A DNA stretch of 64,000 nt from Paludibacter sp. Its GTDB lineage: Bacteria > Bacteroidota > Bacteroidia > Bacteroidales > Paludibacteraceae. The DNA is taken from assembly GCA_028710895.1 (NCBI GenBank), contig JAQTTH010000001.1, positions 455,683 through 519,682 on the forward strand, read 5' to 3'. Position numbers and translations under genes: made by a program. The notes beneath the pieces were generated by a model, which was not told where the DNA came from, did not search any database, and saw only the letters and a program-made list of their open reading frames with translations. Positions 18,172-28,032 of this stretch are shown piece after piece (within the stretch, counting starts at the first letter, position 1; each line of letters begins with the position of its first letter).

Positions 18172-18199
18172 AGGCGAAAATCTGAATTCAGATTTTCGC
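18172..18199. terminator. Bidirectional terminator between tRNA-Ser and the POT gene
   Basis: A 28-base perfect palindrome (arms GGCGAAAATCTGAA / TTCAGATTTTCGCC) flanked by A-run and T-run. It ends the tRNA transcript on plus and the transporter transcript on minus. Confidence 0.85.
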
Positions 18200-18223
18200 C
18201 TTTTTCATCTTAGATCGGATTGA

Positions 18224-19738
18224 TTATTTCGTAATACGTTCTAACCATTTGACCATGAAAAACATGACTGACATGGATATCACACACACCACAACGAACA
18301 CAGACCATGTAAGCCAAATAGGAATATTTTCATAGAAAATCGCTCCCAGGAATAAGAATAGATTGCCGATGGCAGTTGCGCCAAGCCACATCCCCTGCAT
18401 CATTCCCTGATATTTTGGTGGTGCCACTTTCGACACAAATGATATCCCCAGTGGACTAATAAACAACTCTGCAAATGTAAGTATCAGGTAGGTGACCATC
18501 AACAAGAAAGGTGTTACTCGTTGATCATCAGCCAATCCACCCATGGCCAATACTGTTTTATGTGCCGGAACTCCAAACGAACCAATAGCCATAACCAGGA
18601 ATGCAAAAGCAGCTATTCCCATACCAATAGCAATTTTTCGAGGCGTAGAAGGTTCAATACCTTTTTTACGCAACCAACCAAAAATAGCTAAAACAACCGG
18701 AGTTAGAAATACAACAAAGAAAGGATTCATAGACTGAAATGTTTCAGCCGCAAAACTCCACGAACCAATTTTCAACAGGGCATAATCACGCGCAAAGTAG
18801 CTAAGCGTCTGTCCGTTTTGATGGAACGAAAACCAAAAGAAGATAACAACTCCAAGCACTGCAAAAAGAGCATAAAAGCGCTGTTTTACTTCATTTACAT
18901 CCATCTCAACTACTTTTGTACTTGAAGAAGCTTTCTTAGCTTCACCCGGATTTGGAAATTTATTTCTATTTACAATATAAATTATCAGCGAAATAACCAT
19001 GGCAATAATAGCAATACCAAACGCATAATGATACCCGGTATTAAAAACGTTCAGATAATCTTTTGCAAAAGTAGACAAATCAATAGAAGCATGGTTCAGA
19101 CTTACTTTTGCAGCCAACTCGGTATATCGAGCCGATGCTTCTGGCGACAAAGTACCACCCAGATACTGATGACAAAGTGCCGGCAAGTCTGAATTATACT
19201 CGAATCCATTCTTATTCAGCCACCAGCCACGTGCAAATATGGCCGTTAGCGGTGCAAAAATAGCACCTATATTGATAAACATATAAAACAAAGAAAAACC
19301 TGAGTCTCTCATTTTGCCATATTCTTCATTATCGTACATCTGACCAACAAGCGCTTGTAAATTTCCTTTAAACAAGCCATTCCCAAAGGCTATCACAAAC
19401 AAGCCGCTGCAAACGAGTGCTAAATTCAGTGTGAAGTTGGTAACAGGAGTTGGAGTTGGTATAGCCAGAATTAAATAGCCAACAGCCATCAATACAATAC
19501 CCGTAAGAATAGTTCCTTTGTAATTTTTGGTACGGTCGGCAATAACCCCACCAAGCAAGGCTAAAGCATAAATGGAGAAGTAGAAAATACTGTAAATGAC
19601 TCCGGCAGATTTACCGTCTAATCCAAATTTAGACATTAGAAAAAATGTGAGAATTGCCATCATGGTGTAAAAACCAAATCGTTCGCCCATATTTGCTAAT
19701 GAAGCGGCTAAAAGTCCCTTAGGATGTTTTTTGAACAT
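18224..19738 (-). CDS. POT-family proton-dependent oligopeptide transporter
   Basis: A 504-residue MFS protein of the PTR2/POT type, with about 13-14 membrane helices. The N-terminal signature FKKHPKGLLAASLANMGERF fits, with the E-R-F(G)-Y motif of helix 1 (MGERFGFYTM); a PTR2 motif region GNGLFKGNLQALVG follows, and the C-terminal FAELFISPLGISFVSKVAP is conserved. It would import di- and tripeptides with protons. It appears to be a single gene, sharing the bidirectional terminator with tRNA-Ser. The start ATG is at 19738. Confidence 0.9.
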   Translation of the reverse strand: MFKKHPKGLLAASLANMGERFGFYTMMAILTFFLMSKFGLDGKSAGVIYSIFYFSIYALALLGGVIADRTKNYKGTILTGIVLMAVGYLILAIPTPTPVTNFTLNLALVCSGLFVIAFGNGLFKGNLQALVGQMYDNEEYGKMRDSGFSLFYMFINIGAIFAPLTAIFARGWWLNKNGFEYNSDLPALCHQYLGGTLSPEASARYTELAAKVSLNHASIDLSTFAKDYLNVFNTGYHYAFGIAIIAMVISLIIYIVNRNKFPNPGEAKKASSSTKVVEMDVNEVKQRFYALFAVLGVVIFFWFSFHQNGQTLSYFARDYALLKIGSWSFAAETFQSMNPFFVVFLTPVVLAIFGWLRKKGIEPSTPRKIAIGMGIAAFAFLVMAIGSFGVPAHKTVLAMGGLADDQRVTPFLLMVTYLILTFAELFISPLGISFVSKVAPPKYQGMMQGMWLGATAIGNLFLFLGAIFYENIPIWLTWSVFVVVCVISMSVMFFMVKWLERITK

Positions 19739-19802
19739 AATTAATTGTTTTATTGTGAAACTTGTTGATTAGAGTATTAAGTTGATTGGTGTATAACGTT
19801 AT

Positions 19803-20180
19803 TTATTTTCTTTTATTTTCTTTCATTTTCTGCAAATAAGCAATATATCCATTCAATAATTTTAAACATAAACCGTACTGAATTCTGTAATTATTCAGTT
19901 GTTCTGTGGTTATATAGCTTTCATCCAATGCACAAATCAAATGTTCCAATGTTTCAGTTAAAGATCCACGGGCTTGTCTGCAAAATTGTATATTCTCCTG
20001 AAAATGAAAACGACCATGTCCCTCGGCGATATTAGCTGTTACTGAACGACTAGAGCGTACTATTTGATCAACAAGTCGATATTTTTCTTCAGTAGGGAAC
20101 ACTTTGACCAACTGTGAGATTTGAATTCTCAATTTCCGACATTCTTTCCAGGTTTCCAAATCCTCGAAATTGCTTACCAT
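19803..20180 (-). CDS. Four-helix-bundle protein (23S rRNA intervening-sequence family)
   Basis: A 125-residue protein beginning VSNFEDLETWKECRKLRIQI. It contains the family hallmarks VDQIVRSSRSVTANIAEG and the final LLNGYIAYLQKMK. Members form pentameric four-helix bundles. They were first found inside intervening sequences of 23S rRNA genes, but most, like this one, are free-standing and of unknown role. The open frame extends to a GTG at 20222, but the ATG at 20180 fits the family's start. It sits between the POT transporter and the PEP-synthase-like gene. Confidence 0.88.
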   Translation of the reverse strand: MVSNFEDLETWKECRKLRIQISQLVKVFPTEEKYRLVDQIVRSSRSVTANIAEGHGRFHFQENIQFCRQARGSLTETLEHLICALDESYITTEQLNNYRIQYGLCLKLLNGYIAYLQKMKENKRK

Positions 20181-20260
20181 ATTTAAATTATTATATTGTT
20201 TTTTTTCATTTAACCGAAACACTTAATCAAACCATTCAACCAATTAACTAATTTGACCAA

Positions 20261-23233
20261 TCAACCAACCTCCGGTTTCATCACCACACCCATATTTTTA
20301 CGCCCATCCACTTTCAACACAATCGGTTGATCGAAACGGATATGCCGTATAAACTCCGATTCGTAAATCGCCGGTTGAGCATTCAGATAATCGGTATCAT
20401 AGGTTCCATCACCTAAAAAGGGATTAATCGTAAAGTAAGCAACACCAAACGATGTCAGATTCTGGAAAAAGTGTGTCCCCTGACTCGGATCAACCCGATA
20501 GGTGGACAAACCCGACTCAACAATCAAACGTGCATTACTAATGTGCGACCATTTCACGGGAATTCCAAGCCACGGATCAGCCGACCCCCAACGACCCGGA
20601 CCAATAAGCACGTAATGGCGGTTTTCCTTTATCAACTCGCGATTCACCAGATCAATTTCCTCCATAATGAACCGACTCTTGGCCGAATTAAATGATTCGG
20701 GTTTTACGTACACCAAATCGAATAAATCAGTTGTAATACCATGCCCCAACGCACTTTTACAACTGATAATTGTATTTTTTTCCGAGATGGAACCAATATC
20801 TTCGCTTATCATCTCTTTGCTATCCACAATCGGGCGGATTTGTAACAGATAGAAAGTGTGCTGCTTATTGGGTGTATAGTCCAGATTGACGGCAAATTCA
20901 ATTTCTATCGGACGTCCCATTTCAGCCTGCGCAATGTGCAAAATCTCTTTTAGTATCTGTGCTAGTGGAAATACATTATGTTGCAGGATGTTGGCAAAAG
21001 TAATTAGCTTTCTGCCACCATTATATAGTCCATCTTGTATCACTTGATCCTGCGGATTGAAAGTGGATGCAATATATTTCAACGTTCCATCTTTTTCTGC
21101 GTCAGCCACAGGTATTTTCAGTAGATTAAATCCATCATCTACCTGCGGAACAAATTGCGTCTGACTGAGATCCAATGCATTGAAATAGCTCTGTGTTTCG
21201 CGCAACGCCAACTCCAGTGTGCTCGTTTGCAACACATTATTCGGATAAGCCGGCGAAAAACGAAGACTCATGCCGCCATCCATAATGTATTTGCCAAGCC
21301 CGAGGGCAATATTGGCAATGCCTTCTTCAGCTTTTTCAGCTCCTAAGGGGTAATAGTTGAGTGAACGGGCCACACCCGAAAACGACGGATAAAAACGTGT
21401 TCCGTATTCATTTCCACATATTTCCTGCAACACAATAGCCATTTTCTCCTCATCAATCACATTTTTGGTAGCCATCATATACGCTTTGCTGTCGCGATAA
21501 AAAACCGAGGCATACACAGCCTTTATGGCTTCGGTAATCATTTCGAGCATATGTGTCCGGCTATTCGCCATAAACGGAACCATGTAAGTGGAGTAAATTC
21601 CGGCAAAAGGCTGATAATGCGAATCTTCCAACAAACTGGACGATCGAACGGCGATAGGTGCACTCACAGCTCCCAAAAATGTCATCAAATCGGCAATCAG
21701 ATGCTGTGGTATCCGGGCTTTCAGAAAATGTTCCAAAATCTGATTATCATCAATATCGGACAGTGCTATTGGATACAACTGATTTATCTCCATAAACTCC
21801 GAAAAATTGTCGGTGCAAAGCACAACCGTTTTTGGAATAGCTATCTGACAGTTCTCAAAAGCTTCAAGCGTTTCGTTCCGTTTAATCATGGCATCAATAA
21901 ACGCCAAACCACGCCCCTTCCCTCCCAATGAACCTTCACCAATACGCGCAAAATTGGAATACTGATCAAACCGTTCGCGCTGAAAAACAGCAACAATCCC
22001 ACGATTCTTCACCTTACGATAATGAACTATGGCATCAAAAATAATCTGCCGTACTTTGGTCAAATCAATAGCCACATCAATATCTACAATGATGTTCTTC
22101 AGGAATTCAGCCAATGGAAACATGGCACGGGAATACAACCAGCGCGAAATATTGTTTTGCGAAACATGTGCATACAACGACTCATCACTCACACTGAAAA
22201 TACTTTCCTGCAAACCACGCAGGTTTTGAACGCGTGCTTCCTCCTCGCCGGTTTGGGGATTGACAAATACAAAATCACCAAAGCCAAAATTATTCGTAAT
22301 TTTTTCGCGAAGTTCCATCAACAAGGTCTTCGACATTTTATTCAGGAATGCCGCCTTGACATCATCCGCCGCAGCGTGATTCGATTCTTCGGTGGACTCC
22401 ACAATCAGTGGAATATACTTGTCCTGCAACCTGATTTCGCGACAGAGGTTTATACCAGCCTGCTTATTCTTCACGCCATTCTGCTGATAGCTTACATCGG
22501 TTATCACACCCAGCATGTTGCGTTTGTATTTTTCATAGATAGCCAAACCTTCTTCATACGATCTTGCTAACAGTATCTTAGGACGACCACGCATACGAAG
22601 CATCTGTTCGTGTTCATTGAGCGCCTCGGTCATAAACGAGCGTGATTGTTTAAACACAAACTTATACAAATGAGGCACAATGGACGAATACCACCGGATG
22701 GAATCCTCCACAAAAAGAATCACCTGAACACCCACTTCATTCACATCCTCTTCCACATTCATTCGGTCCTCAATCAACTTGATAATAGCCAGCAATATAT
22801 CGGAATTACCCAACCAACTGAACACATAATCAATTGCACTCAAATCCTCATTGGCAATGCGCTGCGAAACAGACTTTGAAAACGGAGTAAGAACTACAAT
22901 CGGGATATCCTGAAATTGCTGTTTTACTTTTTTGGCCCATTCAAACGGATTGATACTATCGCCACTGGGCATAGAAATAATCAGTTCAAATGTGCGTTCA
23001 TGCAGCAAAGCATTGGCTTCTTCCTCTGTAGAAACAAGCGTGAACCGGGGCGGATAGCGCAGATTCAGTGAGGTATATTCGTTGAAAATCTGTTCATCAA
23101 TTCGGCCATCTTCTTCCAGCACAAAAGCATCATATTTACTCGCAAACAACAACACATTGTAAATCCGGTGTGTCATCAAATTGGCAAATGATGTATCTTT
23201 AAAATAGAGTTTTTTTATGCTGGGTGTATTCAT
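20261..23233 (-). CDS. REC-like/PEP-pyruvate-binding domain protein
   Basis: The 990-residue protein starts with one or two receiver-like alpha/beta domains (about residues 30-150 and 170-300; FELIISMPSGD, IPIVVLTPF, VQVILFVEDSIRWY, LGVITDVSY). It continues into a PPDK/PEP-synthase N-terminal ATP-grasp domain (about 435-830; GSLGGKGRGLAFIDAMI, APIAVRSSSLLEDSHYQPFAG, FYLLQIRPIV). The swivelling phosphohistidine domain and PEP-binding barrel of true PEP synthase are missing. The last 150 residues (VLIGPGRWGSADPWLG) are a conserved tail of unknown role. It may be a nucleotide-sensing regulatory or phosphotransfer protein; enzymatic activity is not established. Confidence 0.8.
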   Translation of the reverse strand: MNTPSIKKLYFKDTSFANLMTHRIYNVLLFASKYDAFVLEEDGRIDEQIFNEYTSLNLRYPPRFTLVSTEEEANALLHERTFELIISMPSGDSINPFEWAKKVKQQFQDIPIVVLTPFSKSVSQRIANEDLSAIDYVFSWLGNSDILLAIIKLIEDRMNVEEDVNEVGVQVILFVEDSIRWYSSIVPHLYKFVFKQSRSFMTEALNEHEQMLRMRGRPKILLARSYEEGLAIYEKYKRNMLGVITDVSYQQNGVKNKQAGINLCREIRLQDKYIPLIVESTEESNHAAADDVKAAFLNKMSKTLLMELREKITNNFGFGDFVFVNPQTGEEEARVQNLRGLQESIFSVSDESLYAHVSQNNISRWLYSRAMFPLAEFLKNIIVDIDVAIDLTKVRQIIFDAIVHYRKVKNRGIVAVFQRERFDQYSNFARIGEGSLGGKGRGLAFIDAMIKRNETLEAFENCQIAIPKTVVLCTDNFSEFMEINQLYPIALSDIDDNQILEHFLKARIPQHLIADLMTFLGAVSAPIAVRSSSLLEDSHYQPFAGIYSTYMVPFMANSRTHMLEMITEAIKAVYASVFYRDSKAYMMATKNVIDEEKMAIVLQEICGNEYGTRFYPSFSGVARSLNYYPLGAEKAEEGIANIALGLGKYIMDGGMSLRFSPAYPNNVLQTSTLELALRETQSYFNALDLSQTQFVPQVDDGFNLLKIPVADAEKDGTLKYIASTFNPQDQVIQDGLYNGGRKLITFANILQHNVFPLAQILKEILHIAQAEMGRPIEIEFAVNLDYTPNKQHTFYLLQIRPIVDSKEMISEDIGSISEKNTIISCKSALGHGITTDLFDLVYVKPESFNSAKSRFIMEEIDLVNRELIKENRHYVLIGPGRWGSADPWLGIPVKWSHISNARLIVESGLSTYRVDPSQGTHFFQNLTSFGVAYFTINPFLGDGTYDTDYLNAQPAIYESEFIRHIRFDQPIVLKVDGRKNMGVVMKPEVG

Positions 23234-23419
23234 TTCTTATTCAAAAATCATGAAAATGCATATTTATAGAAAACGACATAACAAAAGTAATAAAAGGATT
23301 GAATTTTCAGATATAAAAGCGAAATGATTTATTAAATTTCGAAAATTTCAAATCGTTTACGCAATAAAAAGATACCCTTATTTGTTATTATAACAACAAA
23401 CAATCTAACAGCAATCACC

Positions 23420-23794
23420 ATGAATGCAAAATCAGACTGGAAACATGTCATTTATATTTTTGGCATCATAGCCATGATACTTGGAGCTATTGACCCACTG
23501 GAAGGTTCTGTGCTGGTTGTTTTAGGCAGCACACTCTTAGGATTGTCAACTTATCTGAAACGCGACCGTCACTGGAAAACATTCCTTATCTCCACCCTGC
23601 TAATTTTTGTTGGAGTAATTTTCCTGTTCTACTTTTCTTCGCTCGGTGGCTTTGGTGGAGAATCAAAACTGTCAGCTTGGTGGGGTTTACTCATTCTCCC
23701 CTATCCAATCGGTTGGTTACTTTCAATAGTGACATTAATTGTACGGGCAGTAAGAAATTACAGGCACGCTTTAAAGCACTCTTCAAAATTATGA
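23420..23794 (+). CDS. Small four-helix membrane protein
   Basis: A 124-residue protein with four hydrophobic segments (about residues 9-25, 28-44, 55-74 and 84-108) separated by short polar loops, and a basic C-terminus (RAVRNYRHALKHSS). I do not recognise the family. It is divergent from the preceding gene and is followed by a bidirectional hairpin. Confidence 0.65.
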   Translation: MNAKSDWKHVIYIFGIIAMILGAIDPLEGSVLVVLGSTLLGLSTYLKRDRHWKTFLISTLLIFVGVIFLFYFSSLGGFGGESKLSAWWGLLILPYPIGWLLSIVTLIVRAVRNYRHALKHSSKL

Positions 23795-23800
23795 CAAACA

Positions 23801-23836
23801 AAAAAACAGCAAGCCGACCTTCGACTTGCTGCTTTT
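23801..23836. terminator. Bidirectional terminator
   Basis: AGCAAGCCGA and TCGACTTGCT form a 10-base stem with one mismatch and a 3-base loop, with an A-run on the left and T-run on the right. It lies between convergent genes 23420-23794 and manA. Confidence 0.75.
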
Positions 23837-23857
23837 CAATAATATAAATTCGTATGC

Positions 23858-24835
23858 TTAGGAAACGTACACTTCCAACAAAGTTACTTCGCTATCAGGT
23901 ATCAGCCCTAATTCGTCAACACTCGCAGGAATAAGCACCGTATCACCTTTGCTCACATAAGTTTTCTCCCCATCATACTCCAGCACCAAATTGCCTTCGA
24001 GACACATATAAGCCACAAACGAATCCATAGCAGCATAATGGCGGGTAATCGCCTCATTAATCCGCAGCATATTCGTAGTAAAATACTCGCAAGTCACCAG
24101 CGGAGTTATTTCGTTTAAAGCGGCCGTGTAATTCGTTTTAGGTTCTTTCGAAGCTTCAAAATTGATAACGTCCAATGCTTGCTCTGTATGCAATTCACGT
24201 TCATTACCGGCATCGTCGGTACGCTTATAGTCGTAAATGCGATACGTAATATCACTGCTTTGCTGAATTTCAGCTACAACTACCCCTTTTCCAATGGCAT
24301 GAACCAATCCGGCAGGGATAAAGAATACATCACCTTTTTTCACAGGCACTTTCTGCAAAAGCGATTCTACCTCACCGGCTTCCAATGCATCCAGGTATTC
24401 GTCGCGCGTACAATCTTTCGTAAAACCGATTATCAGCTCCGCACCCTGATCGGCATCCACCACGTACCACATCTCAGTTTTTCCGTATGAGTTATGACGT
24501 TCGGCCGCCACTTCATCACCCGGATGAACCTGAATGGATAAGTTTTCGTTGGCATCAATCAGTTTGAATAACAATGGAAACGACAAACCATATTCATCAA
24601 AAATTTTATCGCCAACCAACTCGCCCATATATATTTCGATAAGCTCCGGCAAGGTATTTCCTGTCAGGAAACCGTTTGTCACAACCGATTCGTCACCTTC
24701 ATAACCCGAAAGCTCCCAGCTCTCACCCAGTTTATCGGTTTCGGCAGCCTTACCAAACAAATTCTGTAGTTTACTTCCACCCCAGATCTTATCTTTAAGC
24801 ACCGGAGTAAATTTCAATGGATATAATTTATTCAT
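23858..24835 (-). CDS. manA: Mannose-6-phosphate isomerase, class I
   Basis: A 325-residue cupin-type zinc isomerase interconverting mannose-6-phosphate and fructose-6-phosphate. Seen are KDKIWGGSKL near the N-terminus, the zinc-ligand segment LSIQVHPGDEVA and KTEMWYVVDA, and VHAIGKGVVVAEIQQSSD with the catalytic-region arginine in TYRIYDY. It is in line with galE and a nucleotidyltransferase on the same strand (gaps of 96 and 70 bases), consistent with a sugar-nucleotide supply group for surface polysaccharides. Confidence 0.93.
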   Translation of the reverse strand: MNKLYPLKFTPVLKDKIWGGSKLQNLFGKAAETDKLGESWELSGYEGDESVVTNGFLTGNTLPELIEIYMGELVGDKIFDEYGLSFPLLFKLIDANENLSIQVHPGDEVAAERHNSYGKTEMWYVVDADQGAELIIGFTKDCTRDEYLDALEAGEVESLLQKVPVKKGDVFFIPAGLVHAIGKGVVVAEIQQSSDITYRIYDYKRTDDAGNERELHTEQALDVINFEASKEPKTNYTAALNEITPLVTCEYFTTNMLRINEAITRHYAAMDSFVAYMCLEGNLVLEYDGEKTYVSKGDTVLIPASVDELGLIPDSEVTLLEVYVS

Positions 24836-24931
24836 TTTATATATTTATTTCAGGTTAAAAAAAATGAACAACCAATAAAACTGAATTACAGAATTATCAA
24901 TTGTTCATTCTTAATCTATATTTATTATACG

Positions 24932-25966
24932 TTATTCAGCTTTCGAACGGGTTGCCAGATTTTGCTCCCAGGCCCATGCACTACGTAATGTTTCTTCAAC
25001 AGTTTCGGTAGCAGTCCAACCCAATTCATTATTGGCATATGCCGGATCGGCCCATACCTTTTCAATATCTCCTTCGCGACGGTCTACAATTTTATACGGA
25101 ATCTTCACGCCATTTACCTGTTCAAAAGTCTCGATGATTTCCAACACCGATAAACCGCGTCCTGTTCCAAGGTTGAAAGTCTCAACATGCGATTTTGTTT
25201 TTCCGTTCAACATGCGTTGTACTGCAATTACGTGAGCCTTAGCCAAATCCACCACATGAATATAGTCACGAACACACGATCCATCGGGTGTGTTGTAATC
25301 GCTACCGAAAACCGAAAGCTGTTTGCGAATGCCTATAGCCGTTTGCGTTACAAAAGGCAACAGGTTATTTGGCACTCCCAATGGCAATTCACCAATCTCG
25401 GCCGATGCATGTGCACCAATCGGATTGAAATAACGAAGTATAATGCTTTGGTAGCAAGGATTTGCATGAATTGTATCGCGGATTATCTCCTCACCTATTT
25501 GCTTGGTGTTGCCATAAGGCGACAAAGCTGGCTTAATAGGTGCGTTTTCAGTTACGGGGAGCACATCAGGTTGCCCGTAAACAGTACACGACGACGAAAA
25601 CACAAAGTTCTTCACTTTATGTATAGGCATCAATTGCAAGAGGTTGATAAGCGAAACCAGGTTATTGCGGTAATACAACAGCGGTTTCTCAACCGACTCA
25701 CCCACTGCTTTGCTGGCAGCAAAATGAATGATAGCCTCTATATCTTTGTATTTTTCGAACATGCGATCCATGCTTACATAATCAACACAATCGATATTTT
25801 CATACGCTGGTCGAATGCCTGTAATCTTTTCTATCCCATTCAATACATCAATGTTTGAATTGGATAGATTGTCAACAATCACAACTTCAAAACCTACCTT
25901 CTGCAATTCAACAACCGTGTGTGAACCGATATAACCTGCACCACCGGTTACTAAAATCTTTGCCAT
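24932..25966 (-). CDS. galE: UDP-glucose 4-epimerase
   Basis: A 344-residue extended short-chain dehydrogenase. The NAD-binding motif TGGAGYIGSHTVVEL opens the protein, FSSSCTVYGQP carries the catalytic Ser, and the YxxxK pair is in SPYGNTKQIGEE. RYFNPIGAHASAEIGE and DGSCVRDYIHVVDLA are typical of GalE. It interconverts UDP-glucose and UDP-galactose. It lies between manA and the nucleotidyltransferase on the same strand and is preceded by an AT-rich linker. Confidence 0.94.
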   Translation of the reverse strand: MAKILVTGGAGYIGSHTVVELQKVGFEVVIVDNLSNSNIDVLNGIEKITGIRPAYENIDCVDYVSMDRMFEKYKDIEAIIHFAASKAVGESVEKPLLYYRNNLVSLINLLQLMPIHKVKNFVFSSSCTVYGQPDVLPVTENAPIKPALSPYGNTKQIGEEIIRDTIHANPCYQSIILRYFNPIGAHASAEIGELPLGVPNNLLPFVTQTAIGIRKQLSVFGSDYNTPDGSCVRDYIHVVDLAKAHVIAVQRMLNGKTKSHVETFNLGTGRGLSVLEIIETFEQVNGVKIPYKIVDRREGDIEKVWADPAYANNELGWTATETVEETLRSAWAWEQNLATRSKAE

Positions 25967-26036
25967 ATATTTCTAATTACCAATTTACAATTCTTCAATT
26001 TCCTCTGAAACACAAAACGTTTCATTTCAGGGATAA

Positions 26037-26942
26037 TTACTTAAACAATCTTTCAGGATAAACACCTTTACGGATCAATTCATTTATTTTCAATACAACT
26101 TGCGGACGATCCTCAGCATAGGTTACACCAAACCATTTCGACGGTGTATCCAATACTTTACAGGTTGCTTTTTTCTCTACAATTAAATTATTCACTGCCA
26201 AAGGAATATAAAACTCCGATTTCAGTTTCTGGCCATTTTCAGCCAAAAATTCTTTGAAATATTGCTCCGAATAGTCAAAATAATCAGGAGTGAATCCCCA
26301 CATGTTCATCGAAACAGGGGTATTTTGATCAATTGAAACTTCTTCGCCTTTTTCGTCAAGGAAATTAATTTTACCGCCTTTTTCTTCAATGTGTGTACGC
26401 TCAACAACATTCAGAAGCAATTGATTTTCATCTACAACGCAAACACCACGACTTACAGCACCGCTTTCCGACAAGGTATTACCTACACGATAACCAACCA
26501 TGCAATATTCATTTTGTTTGCCTTCAACACTGCGCAGGAAATCGGCCAAAATAGCAAACGATTCCTGACCATAAAAGTCATCGGCATTAATTACGGCAAA
26601 CGGTTCTTTTATAACATCTTTCCCCATCAACACAGCATGGTTTGTACCCCATGGTTTCTCACGTTCGGCAATGTAGGTACTTCCTTCCGGAACCTTGCTT
26701 ATTTCCTGAAAAACAATTTCTGTATCAATTAAATCTTTGAATTTGTTGATAACAACAGTTTTAAAATCTTTTTCGAAACTACCACGAATCACAAATACAA
26801 TTTTACCGAATCCGGCTTTGATTGCATCGTAAATCGAATAATCCATGATCGTTTCTCCATTAGGGCCCAGACCATCAAGCTGTTTCAAACCGCCATAACG
26901 ACTACCCATTCCTGCTGCCAATACAAATAACGTTGGTTTCAT
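26037..26942 (-). CDS. Sugar-phosphate nucleotidyltransferase
   Basis: A 301-residue nucleotidyltransferase. The N-terminus has the pyrophosphorylase signature LAAGMGSRYGGLKQLDGLGP and an acidic FAVINADDFYGQESF metal site; NHAVLMGKDVI fits the family. Such enzymes join a sugar-1-phosphate to an NTP. It looks like the Bacteroidetes NDP-sugar pyrophosphorylase paralogue that is often left unassigned, so the sugar is not called. As first gene of the 26942-23858 group it probably supplies UDP- or other NDP-sugars beside GalE and ManA. Confidence 0.85.
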   Translation of the reverse strand: MKPTLFVLAAGMGSRYGGLKQLDGLGPNGETIMDYSIYDAIKAGFGKIVFVIRGSFEKDFKTVVINKFKDLIDTEIVFQEISKVPEGSTYIAEREKPWGTNHAVLMGKDVIKEPFAVINADDFYGQESFAILADFLRSVEGKQNEYCMVGYRVGNTLSESGAVSRGVCVVDENQLLLNVVERTHIEEKGGKINFLDEKGEEVSIDQNTPVSMNMWGFTPDYFDYSEQYFKEFLAENGQKLKSEFYIPLAVNNLIVEKKATCKVLDTPSKWFGVTYAEDRPQVVLKINELIRKGVYPERLFK

Positions 26943-26967
26943 ATAATTTTTTTTAGATTAAGAGGCG

Positions 26968-26975
26968 CAAAGTTA
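26968..26975 (-). promoter_or_regulatory. Candidate -7 box of the sugar-nucleotide genes
   Basis: The minus strand reads TAACTTTG (TAnnTTTG) 26 bases upstream of the nucleotidyltransferase ATG. The -33 element is not clear. Confidence 0.45.
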
Positions 26976-27100
26976 GCCATTTGTTTTGAATTGAGGAAAA
27001 ATTAGTTTGCCATTTTATCAACAATTAGCATCTAAAAAAATAGAAAAAAACGAAATGCTTCTGAAACAACCAAAATTGTTGATAACTTGAAAAAATATAA

Positions 27101-27132
27101 CTTGGTCGCAGGAGTCAAAATCTTTACCTTTG
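27101..27132 (+). promoter_or_regulatory. Promoter that decides the start of the DUF5715 gene
   Basis: CTTG at 27101-27104 and TACCTTTG at 27125-27132 are spaced by 20 bases. The boxes lie inside the upstream extension of the open frame, so translation must begin later, at 27156 or 27159. Confidence 0.6.
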
Positions 27133-27155
27133 TCACACAAAGAAAGGAACTGAAC

Positions 27156-27920
27156 ATGATGCGAAACAGAAAAAAGAAAATCTCTAAACTCTACTATATA
27201 CTATTAATAATTGGACTTCTCGGAATTGGCCTCATACTATTTCTAGGCATAAAACATTTCAAACCCACCAAAAAAGAAAGACAAGTATCAAAACTCTACT
27301 CCGAATGCGACAGAATCCATTTTGCGAATGCGCCCATCGAGCCCAGAGACAAGCTGAATGACTTAAACGAGGTCCAGATTATACATGCCGAAAAAAACGG
27401 GCTGAAAGTTCCCTTTCAAACGAACGATGAGTTTAACGCCAAAATTGCCGATTTTGTACAAAAATCCATCCTGCTTGAAGTAACCGAAAACCGCTTCTAT
27501 CAGCTCAAATCGCTTACACATTCGCAACCCTACCTTATCCCCGAAGCCATCGACATGCTCGACGAGATAGGATACCGCTTTCAGGAAAAACTGAAAGAGA
27601 AAAAATACAATAACTACAAGTTCCGGATAACGTCGCTCCTGCGCACCGCCGAAACCCAAAGCAACCTGAGCCACCGCAACGGCAATGCAACAAAAAGCGT
27701 TTCGTGCCATCTATACGGCACTACGGTGGATATTTCGTATAAAAACTTTTATAACACAAAAAACGACACAATAGAGCCAAGCTACGAAGCCGTACAGGCA
27801 CTTACAAAAACACTGGTTGAGATGCGGCAGGAATGCAAGTTACTTGCCGTTCGCGAACGCCACCAGTCCTGCTTTCACATCACGGTGGTACTGTGCAAAC
27901 CACAGCCCGAAAATCAATAA
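27156..27920 (+). CDS. Membrane-anchored DUF5715 protein (VanY/M15-like)
   Basis: A 254-residue protein. A basic N-terminus (RNRKKKISK) leads into one membrane helix (about residues 13-32), and the rest would face the periplasm. The block FRITSLLRTAETQSNLSHRN, followed by SVSCHLYGTTVDISY and a late HQSCFHITV, matches DUF5715. These resemble peptidase M15/VanY D,D-carboxypeptidases, with H and D residues at metal-binding positions (SxHxxGxxxD, FH). A role in peptidoglycan trimming is an inference. The longer frame from 27087 is rejected because a promoter overlaps it. Confidence 0.78.
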   Translation: MMRNRKKKISKLYYILLIIGLLGIGLILFLGIKHFKPTKKERQVSKLYSECDRIHFANAPIEPRDKLNDLNEVQIIHAEKNGLKVPFQTNDEFNAKIADFVQKSILLEVTENRFYQLKSLTHSQPYLIPEAIDMLDEIGYRFQEKLKEKKYNNYKFRITSLLRTAETQSNLSHRNGNATKSVSCHLYGTTVDISYKNFYNTKNDTIEPSYEAVQALTKTLVEMRQECKLLAVRERHQSCFHITVVLCKPQPENQ

Positions 27921-28008
27921 ACCATTGTGCAACTGCGGGTTTAAGAACACGTTCAAAATTTCCATTGCATTTTTTCGTTTTAAAGTTTCTGCAGTATGAA
28001 TTTTTGAT

Positions 28009-28016
28009 TAACTTTG
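28009..28016 (+). promoter_or_regulatory. Candidate -7 box of tRNA-Lys
   Basis: TAACTTTG matches TAnnTTTG and ends 16 bases before the first base of the tRNA. Confidence 0.5.
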
Positions 28017-28032
28017 CATTCGATTTATAAAC

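Noticed and set aside
27087..27155. Start of the DUF5715 gene at 27087
   Set aside because: A CTTG/N20/TACCTTTG promoter lies within this stretch.
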